Shown here: positions 34,582-42,063 of the stretch, one piece after another
How positions within the stretch are numbered: the first letter of the stretch is position 1
How the letters are laid out: each line of letters starts with the position of its first letter
Assembly: GCF_013205025.1 (NCBI RefSeq)
Contig: NZ_JABMLE010000001.1
Span: forward strand, 1,364,001 to 1,428,000
Source of the DNA: Rathayibacter sp. VKM Ac-2857
GTDB taxonomy: Bacteria > Actinomycetota > Actinomycetes > Actinomycetales > Microbacteriaceae
Direction: 5' to 3'
DNA: 64,000 nucleotides
The notes under the pieces: model-generated
Told to the model about the DNA's origin: nothing
The model's database searches: none
What the model saw: the letters and a program-made list of their open reading frames with translations, nothing else
Translations under genes and position numbers: made by a program

Positions 34582-35193
34582 GTGTCCCCCTTCCTCGCCA
34601 CCCTGTCCGGCCTCGGCTTCGGCCTCTCGCTCATCATCGCCATCGGCGCGCAGAACGCCTTCGTGCTGCGGCAGGGGCTGCGCCGCGAGCACGTGCTCGC
34701 CGTCGTCGCGATCTGCGCGCTGGCGGACGCGGCCCTGATCGTCCTCGGCATCGCCGGGATCGGCGCCGTGCTCGAGTCGGCACCGTGGCTGCTGGTCGCG
34801 ATCCGCTGGGGCGGGATCGCCTTCCTCCTCGCGTATGCGTTCCTCGCCGCGCGGCGGGCGCTGCGCCCGGGCACGCTCGAGGGCGACCCGGCCGGCGCCT
34901 CCACGTCGCTGCGCACGGCCATCGGCACCTGCCTGGCGCTGACGCTCCTGAATCCGCACGTCTACCTCGACACGGTGGTGCTGCTCGGCTCCGTCGCGAA
35001 CACGCACGGCGACGAGCGCTGGTGGTTCGGTGCGGGCGCGGCGGTGGGCAGCGTGCTGTGGTTCACGGCGCTGGGCTTCGGGGCGCGGGCCCTACGGCCG
35101 CTGTTCCGCAGCCGCACGGCCTGGCGGGTGCTCGACGGGGCGGTCGCGGTCGTGATGGTGGTGCTGGCGGTGTCGCTCGCGCTGTCGTCCTGA
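34582..35193 (+). CDS. lysE: LysE/ArgO-family basic amino acid exporter
   Basis: A 203-residue membrane protein with about six TM segments. The family signature GFGLSLIIAIGAQNAFVLRQ lies at the N terminus, followed by GLRREHVLAVVAICALADAA and the LTLLNPHVYLDTVVLLGS motif typical of LysE/ArgO. It exports L-lysine and L-arginine by proton-coupled exchange; the exact substrate is inferred from the family and the adjacent LysG-type regulator. GTG 34582 is preferred over ATG 34540 because it matches the family's usual start. The last four codons lie inside the first unit of a nine-copy 15-bp tandem repeat. Confidence 0.9.
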   Translation: MSPFLATLSGLGFGLSLIIAIGAQNAFVLRQGLRREHVLAVVAICALADAALIVLGIAGIGAVLESAPWLLVAIRWGGIAFLLAYAFLAARRALRPGTLEGDPAGASTSLRTAIGTCLALTLLNPHVYLDTVVLLGSVANTHGDERWWFGAGAAVGSVLWFTALGFGARALRPLFRSRTAWRVLDGAVAVVMVVLAVSLALSS

Positions 35194-35316
35194 GCGCTGT
35201 CGTCCTGAGCGCCGTCGTCCTGAGCGCCGTCGTCCTGAGCGCCGTCGTCCTGAGCGCCGTCGGTCTGAGCGCCGTCGTCCTGAGCGCCGTCGTCCTGAGC
35301 GCCGTCGGTCTGAGCG
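35182..35316 (+). repeat. 15-bp minisatellite, 9 units
   Basis: Nine head-to-tail copies of CTGTCGTCCTGAGCG or its variant CCGTCGTCCTGAGCG; two units read CCGTCGGTCTGAGCG. The first unit contains the last codons and TGA stop of lysE, so each unit carries an in-frame stop. The array ends 10 bp before the stop of the convergent membrane gene. Confidence 0.95.
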
Positions 35317-35326
35317 GAGGCGCCGG

Positions 35327-35974
35327 TCAGCCCGCGCGGACCATCGAGCGGGCGGCGAGCAGCCAGAAGACTCCGGTGGCGAGGATCACGAGCGACCCGG
35401 CGATCGAGGCGACGATCGAGATCCCGATCAGCAGCCCCTGCGACGGTGTCGCGGTGACCAGCAGCGGGACGGTCGTGGCGAATCCTCCGGCGGCGTTCAC
35501 GGCCACGGCGACCGCGGGGATCACCACCACCCGCCGCGGGACGGTGCGGGAGCGCCCGAGCGCGACGAGCCCCACCACTCCGGCGGCCAGGGTGAGCACG
35601 GCCAGGGTGAGCACGAGCGTCGAGGCGGCGATCATCTCGGGCGTGGACGTCGAGCCCGTCGTGCTCGGCGAGGACCAGGACACGATCGGCCGCAGCACGA
35701 TCAGCACCGCGAAGACGATGAGCGCGGTCGCGCCGGTCGGACCGACCAGCCCGCCCTTCGAGTCGGCCCCGCGTGCGAGGACCGACGCGGCGGCCGCGAG
35801 CAGGCCCGCCCCCAGGAGCACGACGGCGCGCGCCGCGAGCGAGGATCCGGAGCCGACCGGGGCGAACAGGAACACGACGTCGAGCAGGCCCGCCGCCGCC
35901 ACGAAGAGGCCGGCGAGCCGCAGCGTGGCCGCGCGCGAGGCGGCAGACGCAGGGACGGTGGACGGAGCTGTCAT
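35327..35974 (-). CDS. six-TM hypothetical membrane protein
   Basis: A 215-residue integral membrane protein with six hydrophobic segments (LAGLFVAAAGLLDVVFLF, LLGAGLLAAAASVLA, ALIVFAVLIVL, LVLTLAVLTLAAGVVGLVAL, VIPAVAVAVNAAGG, GISIVASIAGSLVILATGVF) and short loops. No family or catalytic motif was recognised. It is divergent from the GntR gene and convergent with lysE across the minisatellite. ATG 35974 is preceded by GAGAGGGGAACCCG. Confidence 0.75.
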   Translation of the reverse strand: MTAPSTVPASAASRAATLRLAGLFVAAAGLLDVVFLFAPVGSGSSLAARAVVLLGAGLLAAAASVLARGADSKGGLVGPTGATALIVFAVLIVLRPIVSWSSPSTTGSTSTPEMIAASTLVLTLAVLTLAAGVVGLVALGRSRTVPRRVVVIPAVAVAVNAAGGFATTVPLLVTATPSQGLLIGISIVASIAGSLVILATGVFWLLAARSMVRAG

Positions 35975-36018
35975 CGGGTTCCCCTCTCGCGGGCTGTGCT
36001 CCTCACGCTAGCGCTCTG

Positions 36019-36059
36019 GTTCGAACGTGCATTGTTCTACTAACATGGCGAACATGTTC
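36019..36059. promoter_or_regulatory. GntR promoter region with clustered GAAC/GTTC half-sites
   Basis: GTTCGAAC (36019-36026), GTTC (36034-36037) and GAACATGTTC (36050-36059) surround a TAACAT -10-like hexamer (36041-36046). The last palindrome overlaps the ATG at 36054. This is consistent with an autoregulated leaderless promoter. Confidence 0.45.
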
Positions 36060-36407
36060 CTGCGCGTCGATCACTCCTCGCCCCGCTCGCTGGCCGACCA
36101 GCTCGAGTCGCAGGTGCGCGCCGCAGTGGCGTCGGGCGAGCTCTCGGCGGGCGACCGCCTGCCTCCGGCGCGCGAGCTCGCCGACTCCCTCGGCATCAAC
36201 ATGCACACCGTGCTGCGCGCGTACGGCGCGCTCCGCGACGACGGCCTCCTGCAGATGCGGCGGGGGCGGGGCGCCTGGGTCGCGGAGTCGGCCGGACCCG
36301 GCCTCGTGCGCGTCACCGCCCTCGTCGAGCAGCTCGTCGCCGAGGCCCGCCGCAGCGGCATCAGCCGCGCGGACGTCATCCGCCTTCTCGAGAGGACCGC
36401 ACTGTGA
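36054..36407 (+). CDS. GntR-family regulator, YtrA type
   Basis: A short 117-residue GntR protein: winged-helix domain RSLADQLESQVRAAVASGEL, then RLPPARELADSLGINMHTVL and the wing GLLQMRRGRGAWV, followed by a small dimerisation helix instead of a large effector domain. That is the YtrA subfamily, which usually represses its own operon with a membrane protein or ABC transporter. No ribosome site precedes ATG 36054, ATG 36045 or GTG 36027; MFLRVD at 36054 is the usual family start and fits a leaderless message. Its stop overlaps the DUF1648 gene (GTGA). Confidence 0.87.
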   Translation: MFLRVDHSSPRSLADQLESQVRAAVASGELSAGDRLPPARELADSLGINMHTVLRAYGALRDDGLLQMRRGRGAWVAESAGPGLVRVTALVEQLVAEARRSGISRADVIRLLERTAL

Positions 36408-37378
36408 CCACCTCCGGCTCCACCTCCACCGACCGCAGCCCGCGCACGCTCGTCGCCGCCGCGTCGCTGCTGCTCCCCGCCTCGGCGATCCTCGTGTCGC
36501 AAGCCGTCCTCGGCGACCGGCTCCCGCCCGTGCTCGCCTCGCACTGGTCGAGCACCGGCGCCGCCGACGAGGCGCAGCCCGTCGCGGTCCTCCTCCGGCT
36601 GGCACTGCTGTTGGCGGGGGTACCCGCCGTCGCCGGACTCGTCGCCGCGGCACTCGGCCGCGCCCCGCGCCTCCTGCTCGGCGGACTCGGGCTGGTCGCC
36701 GGTCTCGGTGCCGGCGCCTGGGCGACGTCGGTCGGGACGACGCTCGCCGCGGGGTCGGCGGAGGGTGCCGTGCTCGGTGCCTGGCTGCTCGCGCTCCTCG
36801 GGGGCGGGCTGTTCGCGGTGGTGCCGGCGCTGATCGCCCCGCCCACCCGGCACGCGCCGCGGGTCGCCGTCGACCGGCTGCCGCTCGGCCGCGAGGAGAC
36901 CGGCGCCTGGTCGCACACCGTCACCGGGCGGGTGTTCGCGATCACGGGAGTGGTGCTGCTGCTCATCGCCGCGGCCGCGGTCCCGGGGCTGGTCGCCACC
37001 GGCGACACGGGACCGGCGATCGCGATGGCGATCGTGCTCGGGGCGAGCGCCGTCGTGATGCTCGGCTTCACCCGGCTGCGCGTCACGGCCGACCGCCGCG
37101 GGCTGCGCGTGGTGTCGAAAGCGCTCGGGATCCCGCTGCGGCGGATCCCGCTGGCGTCGATGGCCTCGGTGAGCACCGCCGCGCTGCGGCCGTCGGAGTG
37201 GGGCGGCTGGGGCTACCGGATGTCCCCCGGGCGCTCGGCCCTCATCCTCCGCGCCGGCCCGGGGCTCGTCGTGACGACCACCCGCGGCAGCGAGTTCGCG
37301 ATCAGCCTCAGCGATCCCGAGACCCCGGCCGCCCTCCTCGAGACGCTGCGCCGACGCGCGGAGGGCCGACGCGCGTAG
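36404..37378 (+). CDS. DUF1648-type membrane protein
   Basis: A 324-residue membrane protein with about eight hydrophobic segments. Near the N terminus, DRLPPVLASHWSSTGAADEA matches the DUF1648 motif (LP...HW...G). The C-terminal part is a soluble PH-like stretch (TADRRGLRVVSKALGIPLRR, IPLASMASVS) resembling a bacterial PH domain. GTG 36404 overlaps the GntR stop by 4 bases. In Bacillus, DUF1648 proteins such as SdpI pair with regulators and confer immunity or act as sensors; here the role is unknown. Confidence 0.8.
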   Translation: MTTSGSTSTDRSPRTLVAAASLLLPASAILVSQAVLGDRLPPVLASHWSSTGAADEAQPVAVLLRLALLLAGVPAVAGLVAAALGRAPRLLLGGLGLVAGLGAGAWATSVGTTLAAGSAEGAVLGAWLLALLGGGLFAVVPALIAPPTRHAPRVAVDRLPLGREETGAWSHTVTGRVFAITGVVLLLIAAAAVPGLVATGDTGPAIAMAIVLGASAVVMLGFTRLRVTADRRGLRVVSKALGIPLRRIPLASMASVSTAALRPSEWGGWGYRMSPGRSALILRAGPGLVVTTTRGSEFAISLSDPETPAALLETLRRRAEGRRA

Positions 37379-37429
37379 GGTGCGAGCGCGGCCGGTGGCC
37401 GCCGCCGGAGTCTTCACGAGGGAGTGGGC

Positions 37430-37933
37430 ATGGACGAGCTGCGCAGCAAGACGGTGACCTGGCACGATCCGATGGCGGGGGCGGCCGCGGCGATGCGGAT
37501 GAGCGGGCTGGACTACCTGCGTGCGATGAAGGACGGGACGATCCCGCCGCCGCCGATCATCACGCTGATGAACATGGACCTCGGCGCGGTGGACGAGGGC
37601 CGGGTGGAGTTCCGCTGCTCGCCCGACGAGTCGCACTACAACCCGATCGGGCGGGTGCACGGCGGCTTCGTCTGCACGGTGCTCGACTCGGCGGCGGGCT
37701 GCGCCGTGCAGTCGACGCTGCCGGCCGGCGTCGGCTACACCTCGCTCGACCTCACCGTCAGCTACCTCCGCGGCCTGCACCAGGACAGCGGCGAGCTGCT
37801 CGCGGTCGGCACGGTCGTGAAGCCCGGCCGCCGCGTGGCGTTCGCCGAGGCGAGGGTGACGGACGCGCAGGGACGCCTGGTCGCGACGGCCACGTCGACG
37901 CTGCTGGTGTTCCCGCTGGGTGAGGGCGCGTGA
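37430..37933 (+). CDS. PaaI-family acyl-CoA thioesterase
   Basis: A 167-residue hotdog-fold protein. The core HYNPIGRVHGGFVCTVLDSA contains the HGG turn and the acidic residue that activates water in PaaI-like thioesterases. YTSLDLTVSYLRGL and a C-terminal ATATSTLLVFP strand complete the fold. It probably hydrolyses an aromatic or acyl-CoA thioester in the cytoplasm; the substrate is not readable. ATG 37430 follows GAGGGAGTGGGC; a GTG six bases earlier is also possible. It stops 13 bp before the convergent HepT gene. Confidence 0.86.
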   Translation: MDELRSKTVTWHDPMAGAAAAMRMSGLDYLRAMKDGTIPPPPIITLMNMDLGAVDEGRVEFRCSPDESHYNPIGRVHGGFVCTVLDSAAGCAVQSTLPAGVGYTSLDLTVSYLRGLHQDSGELLAVGTVVKPGRRVAFAEARVTDAQGRLVATATSTLLVFPLGEGA

Positions 37934-37946
37934 GCTCGAGCAGCCG

Positions 37947-38282
37947 TCAGTCCTCGGATGCGCGCTCGCGCAGGCGCCGGACCGCGGCCTCGAGCGCGGG
38001 CAGTTCCGTGGTCACCGTCGCCGCAAGAATGGCGTGCGTGGTGTCGAAGTAGCGGTGCGCGAATCTGTCGCGCATCCCGGCGACATCTCGCCAGGGCACC
38101 TCCGGTTCCGTCTCGAGGAGACTCTGCGGAAGATCTTTGACGGCCTCGCCGATCTCGACGAGGCGCATCCTCACGGCATCGAACACCAGACCGTCATCGA
38201 GTCCACCGCGGTCGAGGTGCGCTCGGATCGCCGCGGCAGCGGCAGCGATGTCGGCCAGACGATGGCGCGGCTCTCTGCTCAC
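37947..38282 (-). CDS. hepT: HepT-like toxin (DUF86)
   Basis: A 111-residue HEPN protein. The active-site motif R-x4-6-H-x-Y is R71-DRFA-H76-R-Y78 in the segment AGMRDRFAHRYFDT. In the HepT/MntA systems the HEPN protein acts as a toxin, and the nucleotidyltransferase silences it by AMPylating the tyrosine of this motif. Its ATG overlaps the antitoxin stop (ATGA), the standard order for the pair. Length and helix content fit the family. Confidence 0.88.
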   Translation of the reverse strand: MSREPRHRLADIAAAAAAIRAHLDRGGLDDGLVFDAVRMRLVEIGEAVKDLPQSLLETEPEVPWRDVAGMRDRFAHRYFDTTHAILAATVTTELPALEAAVRRLRERASED

Positions 38283-38794
38283 AGCGGCGTCAGGTCCGTC
38301 TCGATGGCGCGGCGCACATGCTCCTTGAGCCCCTGCTCGGGGACGAGGTCGACGGGAGCGCCGAGGATCTCGCTGAGCTCGCGCTCGAGGGCTGCCAGAC
38401 CGAGGACGCCGAGACCGGCTGGGATCGTCACGAGGAGATCGAGGTCACTGTCCGGGCGGTCGTCTCCGCGGGCAGCGGATCCGAAGATCCGCGCATCGGC
38501 GACGCCGCGACGGCGCAGCGCCCGGCGGAGCTCGGCACGGTGGCGCAGGACCTGCCGCCCGACAGGCCCCGAGAGCGCCGCAGCCGGTGCGGCGCTCCGC
38601 TCGAGCGAGAGGTCGAGGGTGAAGCCTGCAGCGGAGAGGAGGCGACGAAGCGTCGGGAGGGTCGGCTCGCGCGCGCCTCTCTCGTAGGCGCTGATCATGC
38701 TCTGGGCGACTCCGGCTCGCTCCGCCACCTCGCTCTGATGCAGTCCGGCCCGCGATCGCGCTTCGATCAGCAGGTCTCCGGTTTCCGTGCGCAT
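38279..38794 (-). CDS. mntA: MntA-like nucleotidyltransferase antitoxin with N-terminal XRE HTH
   Basis: A 171-residue two-domain protein. Residues 8-60 form an XRE helix-turn-helix (LHQSEVAERAGVAQSMISAY), and residues 85-171 carry the minimal nucleotidyltransferase motif GSAARGDDRPDSDLDLLV with catalytic D116 and D118. It is translationally coupled to the HepT toxin. The fused HTH probably lets the antitoxin autoregulate the operon, unlike plain MntA. The ATG at 38794 is the first codon that yields a complete HTH domain. Confidence 0.85.
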   Translation of the reverse strand: MRTETGDLLIEARSRAGLHQSEVAERAGVAQSMISAYERGAREPTLPTLRRLLSAAGFTLDLSLERSAAPAAALSGPVGRQVLRHRAELRRALRRRGVADARIFGSAARGDDRPDSDLDLLVTIPAGLGVLGLAALERELSEILGAPVDLVPEQGLKEHVRRAIETDLTPL

Positions 38795-38955
38795 GCGGCG
38801 AGCATATCAACGATCGCGTATTTCGCGTCGTTCCGCGCCACGTCGGAGGCACGAACGCGGGTCGCCCGCAAGTGGCAACGCGGGTTTCCGCGCTGTGGTC
38901 GCATGGAGGCCGGACGCAGCCGCTCGGGCGCCTCCCCCGATGCGACAGGACCTGC

Positions 38956-40344
38956 ATGCCCACGACCGCGAGCCGGCCGACGATCTTCGCCCTGCACGGG
39001 CTCGGCCTCAGCGGCCGCCTCTTCGATCCGCTCGCCCGCGAGCTCGCCGATTCGGCGGAGGTGGTGGCGATCGATCTGCCCGGCTTCGGCGACGCGCGCG
39101 ACGCCGCCGACATCTCCCTCGAGGCGATGACGACCGCAGTGATCCGCACGATCCGCGAGCACGGCGCGACGCGCTGGCTGCTCGTCGGGCACAGCATGGG
39201 CGGGAAGGTCGCCTCTCTGGTGGCCGCGCGCACGCTGTCCGGCCGCTCCGGACTCTTCGGGCTCGCGGGGGTCGTGCTGCTGGCCGGCTCGCCGCTCTCA
39301 CCCGAGCCGATGCCCGAGGAGAAGCGGAGCGAGATGCTCGGCTGGGTCGCCGACGGCCCCCTCGACGAGGAGCACGCGCGTACCTTCCTCGAGCAGAACA
39401 TCGGCGGCGCCCTGCCCGCCGCCCTGGAGCGGCAGGCGCTCGCCGACCTGCTCCACTCCTCTCCCGCCGCCTGGCGCGACTGGCTGGAGACCGGCAGCCG
39501 CGAGGACCGCACGGACCTCGCCGATGCCCTCGGCGTCCTGCCCGCCCTGCTGATCGCGGGCGGCGCGGACGGCGACCTCGGCGCCGACGGCCAGCGCGCG
39601 ACCAACGCCCGGACCTACCCGCGCGCCCGCCTGATCGAGCTGCCCGGCGCCGGGCACCTGCTGCCGATCGAGCGGCCGGTCGAGGTCGCCGTGGCGATCC
39701 GCGCCTTCTGGAGCGACGAGGCCGGCACCGGACCGGCCGTGCCCGCCGACGCCGCGGAGTCGATCCGCTCCAGCCGCACCACCTCCCGGATCCGCGCACT
39801 CTTCGCCGAGCGCCTGCTCGCGGACGACCCGGCGTACGCGCCGAAGGCGCTCACTCCCGCCCAGCTGACGACGCTGCGCGCCGTCGCGGACCGGGTGGTT
39901 CCGCAGGACAGCGGCGACAGCGCCGCCCCCGGCCGGATCGACCTCGCCGCCCGCGTCGACGCCCAGCTCGCGGCCGGCCGCGGCGACGGCTGGCGCAACG
40001 CCGACCTGCCGAGCGACCCCGAGGCCTACCGCCTCGGCCTCGACGCGCTCGCCGGAGTCGACGGCCTCTCCCCCGAGGAGCAGGACGCGCGACTGGAGGC
40101 GCTGGGCACGGAGCCGCTCGGCGCGTTCAGCGCGGAGCAGGCGAAGGCCTGGTTCGAGGACTGCCGCAACGACCTGGTCCGGGTGTGGCTCGCGCACCCC
40201 GCGAGCCTCGCCCGCATCGGCTTCGACGGCTTCGCGACCGGCGGCGACGTCCTCCCCCTCCTCGGCTTCACCGCCCTCGCCGCCGGCGAGCACGACACCT
40301 GGGAGCCCCTCACTTCGCAGCAGAGCACGAGGAGCCACCGATGA
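38956..40344 (+). CDS. alpha/beta-hydrolase fused to a gluconate-2-dehydrogenase subunit-3-like domain
   Basis: A 462-residue fusion. Residues 8-255 are an alpha/beta hydrolase: HGLG (14-17), nucleophile S80 in VGHSMGG, acid near D205/D207 and H234 in GAGHLLP. Residues about 290-450 resemble the gluconate 2-dehydrogenase subunit 3 family (LTPAQLTTLRAVADRVVPQD, then WFEDCRNDLVRVWLAHP). No Tat or Sec signal is present. Its stop overlaps the start of a GMC oxidoreductase, the usual partner of the second domain. The hydrolase half may release the alcohol or sugar that the dehydrogenase oxidises; that is inference. Confidence 0.8.
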   Translation: MPTTASRPTIFALHGLGLSGRLFDPLARELADSAEVVAIDLPGFGDARDAADISLEAMTTAVIRTIREHGATRWLLVGHSMGGKVASLVAARTLSGRSGLFGLAGVVLLAGSPLSPEPMPEEKRSEMLGWVADGPLDEEHARTFLEQNIGGALPAALERQALADLLHSSPAAWRDWLETGSREDRTDLADALGVLPALLIAGGADGDLGADGQRATNARTYPRARLIELPGAGHLLPIERPVEVAVAIRAFWSDEAGTGPAVPADAAESIRSSRTTSRIRALFAERLLADDPAYAPKALTPAQLTTLRAVADRVVPQDSGDSAAPGRIDLAARVDAQLAAGRGDGWRNADLPSDPEAYRLGLDALAGVDGLSPEEQDARLEALGTEPLGAFSAEQAKAWFEDCRNDLVRVWLAHPASLARIGFDGFATGGDVLPLLGFTALAAGEHDTWEPLTSQQSTRSHR

Positions 40345-41885
40345 ACACCGCGACCATGCGCCGCTACTCCCCCGACGAGGTCGTCGACGCCGTCGTGATC
40401 GGCACCGGCGCCGGCGGCGCCCCGATCCTCGCGACCCTCGCCGCGCGGGGCCTGCGGGTCGTCGCGCTGGAGGCCGGACCGCACTTCGATCCGCTGACCT
40501 TCACCGCCGACGAGACCGAGGCGACCGAGATCAACTGGATGGAGGAGCGCCTCAGCGGCGGCAGCACCCCCACCGCGTTCGGACCGAACAACAGCGGCCG
40601 CGGCGTCGGCGGCTCCACCCTGCACTGGGGCGCGTTCACCCCGCGCCCCGACCCGCGCGACCTGCTGCTGCGGACCGAGTCGGGCCTCGGCCGCGACTGG
40701 CCCGTGACGCACGCCGAGCTGCTCCCCTACCTGGAGCGCGCGGAGGCCACGATCGGCGTCTCCGGGCCGGCCGACTACCCGTGGGACCCCTCGCGCCGCT
40801 ACCTGCAGGCGCCGGTGGACCGCAACGCCTCCGCCGAGATGATGCTGCGCGGCTGCGCGGCCCTCGGGATCCGCGCCACCGACGCCCCCGCCGCCGTCCT
40901 CAGCGCGGGGCGGGACCAGGAGGCGCACGGCGAGCGCGCCTCCTGCCGCAACTGCGGCCAGTGCCACCAGGGCTGCCGCACCGGCGCCAAGGGGAGCATG
41001 GACACGTCCTATCTGCCGCTCGCGGTGCGCGACGGGGCGGAGATCCGCGCCGAGTCCTTCGTGCACGGCATCGAGCTGGACGCGGCCGGCCGGGTCAGCG
41101 CCGTCGTCTACACCTCGGAGGGGGTCGAGCGCCGGCAGCGCTGCTCCGCCCTCTTCCTCTGCGCGGGCGGCGTGGAGACGCCGCGGCTGCTCCTGCACAC
41201 CGGCGTCGCGAACAGCAGCGGGCTCGTCGGGCGCAACTTCCTCGCGCACGGCGCGACCCAGGTCTGGGGCACCTTCGACGAGGAGATGCGCGGCTACCGC
41301 GGCTACCCCTCCTCCGTGATCACCGAGGACACCGTGCGTCCGGCCGACGCGGACTTCGCCGGCGGCTACCTGATCCAGAGTCTCGGCACCATGCCGCTCA
41401 CCCAGGCGACCTCGTTCGTCCGCGGCGCCGGGCTGTGGGGGCCATCGCTGATGGCGGCGCTGGACGACTACCGCTTCCTGGCGGGCGTCGGCATCAACGC
41501 GGAGTGCCTGCCCTCGGACGACAACCGGCTCGTGCTGACCGACGAGCTCGACGAGCACGGGGTGCCGAAGGCGCGCATCACCTTCTCGCCGGGCTCGAAC
41601 GAGGAGGCGATCGACCAGCACGCGATCCGGACGATGACCGCGATCGTCGAGGCGGCGGGCGCGCGCAGCACCCGGGTGATCGCCCGCACGGCGCACACGC
41701 TCGGCACCTGCCGGATGGGCACCGACCCGGACGACGCGGTCGTCGACGGCGACGGCCGCAGCTTCGACGTGCCGAACCTGTTCGTCTGCGACAACTCGGT
41801 CTTCCCGAGCGCCGTGATCGCCAACCCGGCGCTCGCGACGATGGCGCTCGCGCTCCGCACGGCGGACCGCTTCCTCGCGGCGTAG
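40341..41885 (+). CDS. GMC-family oxidoreductase (gluconate-dehydrogenase flavoprotein-like)
   Basis: A 514-residue FAD enzyme. The Rossmann motif VVIGTGAGGAPILATLAARG lies at residues 18-37; GRGVGGSTLHWGAF is the GMC signature; a cysteine group C202, C205, C208 and C212 in SCRNCGQCHQGCRTG may bind an Fe-S cluster, as in 3Fe-4S sugar dehydrogenases; the C terminus has HTLGTCRMG and NPALATMALAL. It oxidises an alcohol or sugar hydroxyl to carbonyl. ATG 40341 overlaps the fusion gene's stop and follows GAGGAG. A 61-bp palindrome follows 17 nt after the stop. Confidence 0.9.
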   Translation: MNTATMRRYSPDEVVDAVVIGTGAGGAPILATLAARGLRVVALEAGPHFDPLTFTADETEATEINWMEERLSGGSTPTAFGPNNSGRGVGGSTLHWGAFTPRPDPRDLLLRTESGLGRDWPVTHAELLPYLERAEATIGVSGPADYPWDPSRRYLQAPVDRNASAEMMLRGCAALGIRATDAPAAVLSAGRDQEAHGERASCRNCGQCHQGCRTGAKGSMDTSYLPLAVRDGAEIRAESFVHGIELDAAGRVSAVVYTSEGVERRQRCSALFLCAGGVETPRLLLHTGVANSSGLVGRNFLAHGATQVWGTFDEEMRGYRGYPSSVITEDTVRPADADFAGGYLIQSLGTMPLTQATSFVRGAGLWGPSLMAALDDYRFLAGVGINAECLPSDDNRLVLTDELDEHGVPKARITFSPGSNEEAIDQHAIRTMTAIVEAAGARSTRVIARTAHTLGTCRMGTDPDDAVVDGDGRSFDVPNLFVCDNSVFPSAVIANPALATMALALRTADRFLAA

Positions 41886-41902
41886 GCGGGCCTCCTCCCT
41901 CC

Positions 41903-41963
41903 CGCGAGATGCCACTTGTGCACGCTTTCGTCGGCGTGTCGCGTACTCAAGTGGCATCTCGCG
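41903..41963 (+). repeat. 61-bp palindromic element, copy 3
   Basis: Forward orientation, 17 nt after the GMC oxidoreductase stop and about 100 bp upstream of the same-strand ABC operon. The loop reads GCTTTCGTCGGCGTGTCGCG. Confidence 0.9.
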
Positions 41964-42063
41964 AGGGGGATCAGGGGACTTAACACATCGGAAACGCCTC
42001 AGAAACCGCACAGCATATGGGCGGGGTTGAGTGGGGGGACACCCCTCACCCGATGGAGCCCGC

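Noticed and set aside
36019-36027. GTTCGAAC as a tRNA T-loop or LexA box
   Set aside because: No cloverleaf is possible, and the half-site spacing does not match GAAC-N4-GTTC.
42031-42063. Upstream start for the ABC binding protein
   Set aside because: It would place extra charged residues before the signal peptide; ATG 42064 gives a normal lipoprotein signal.
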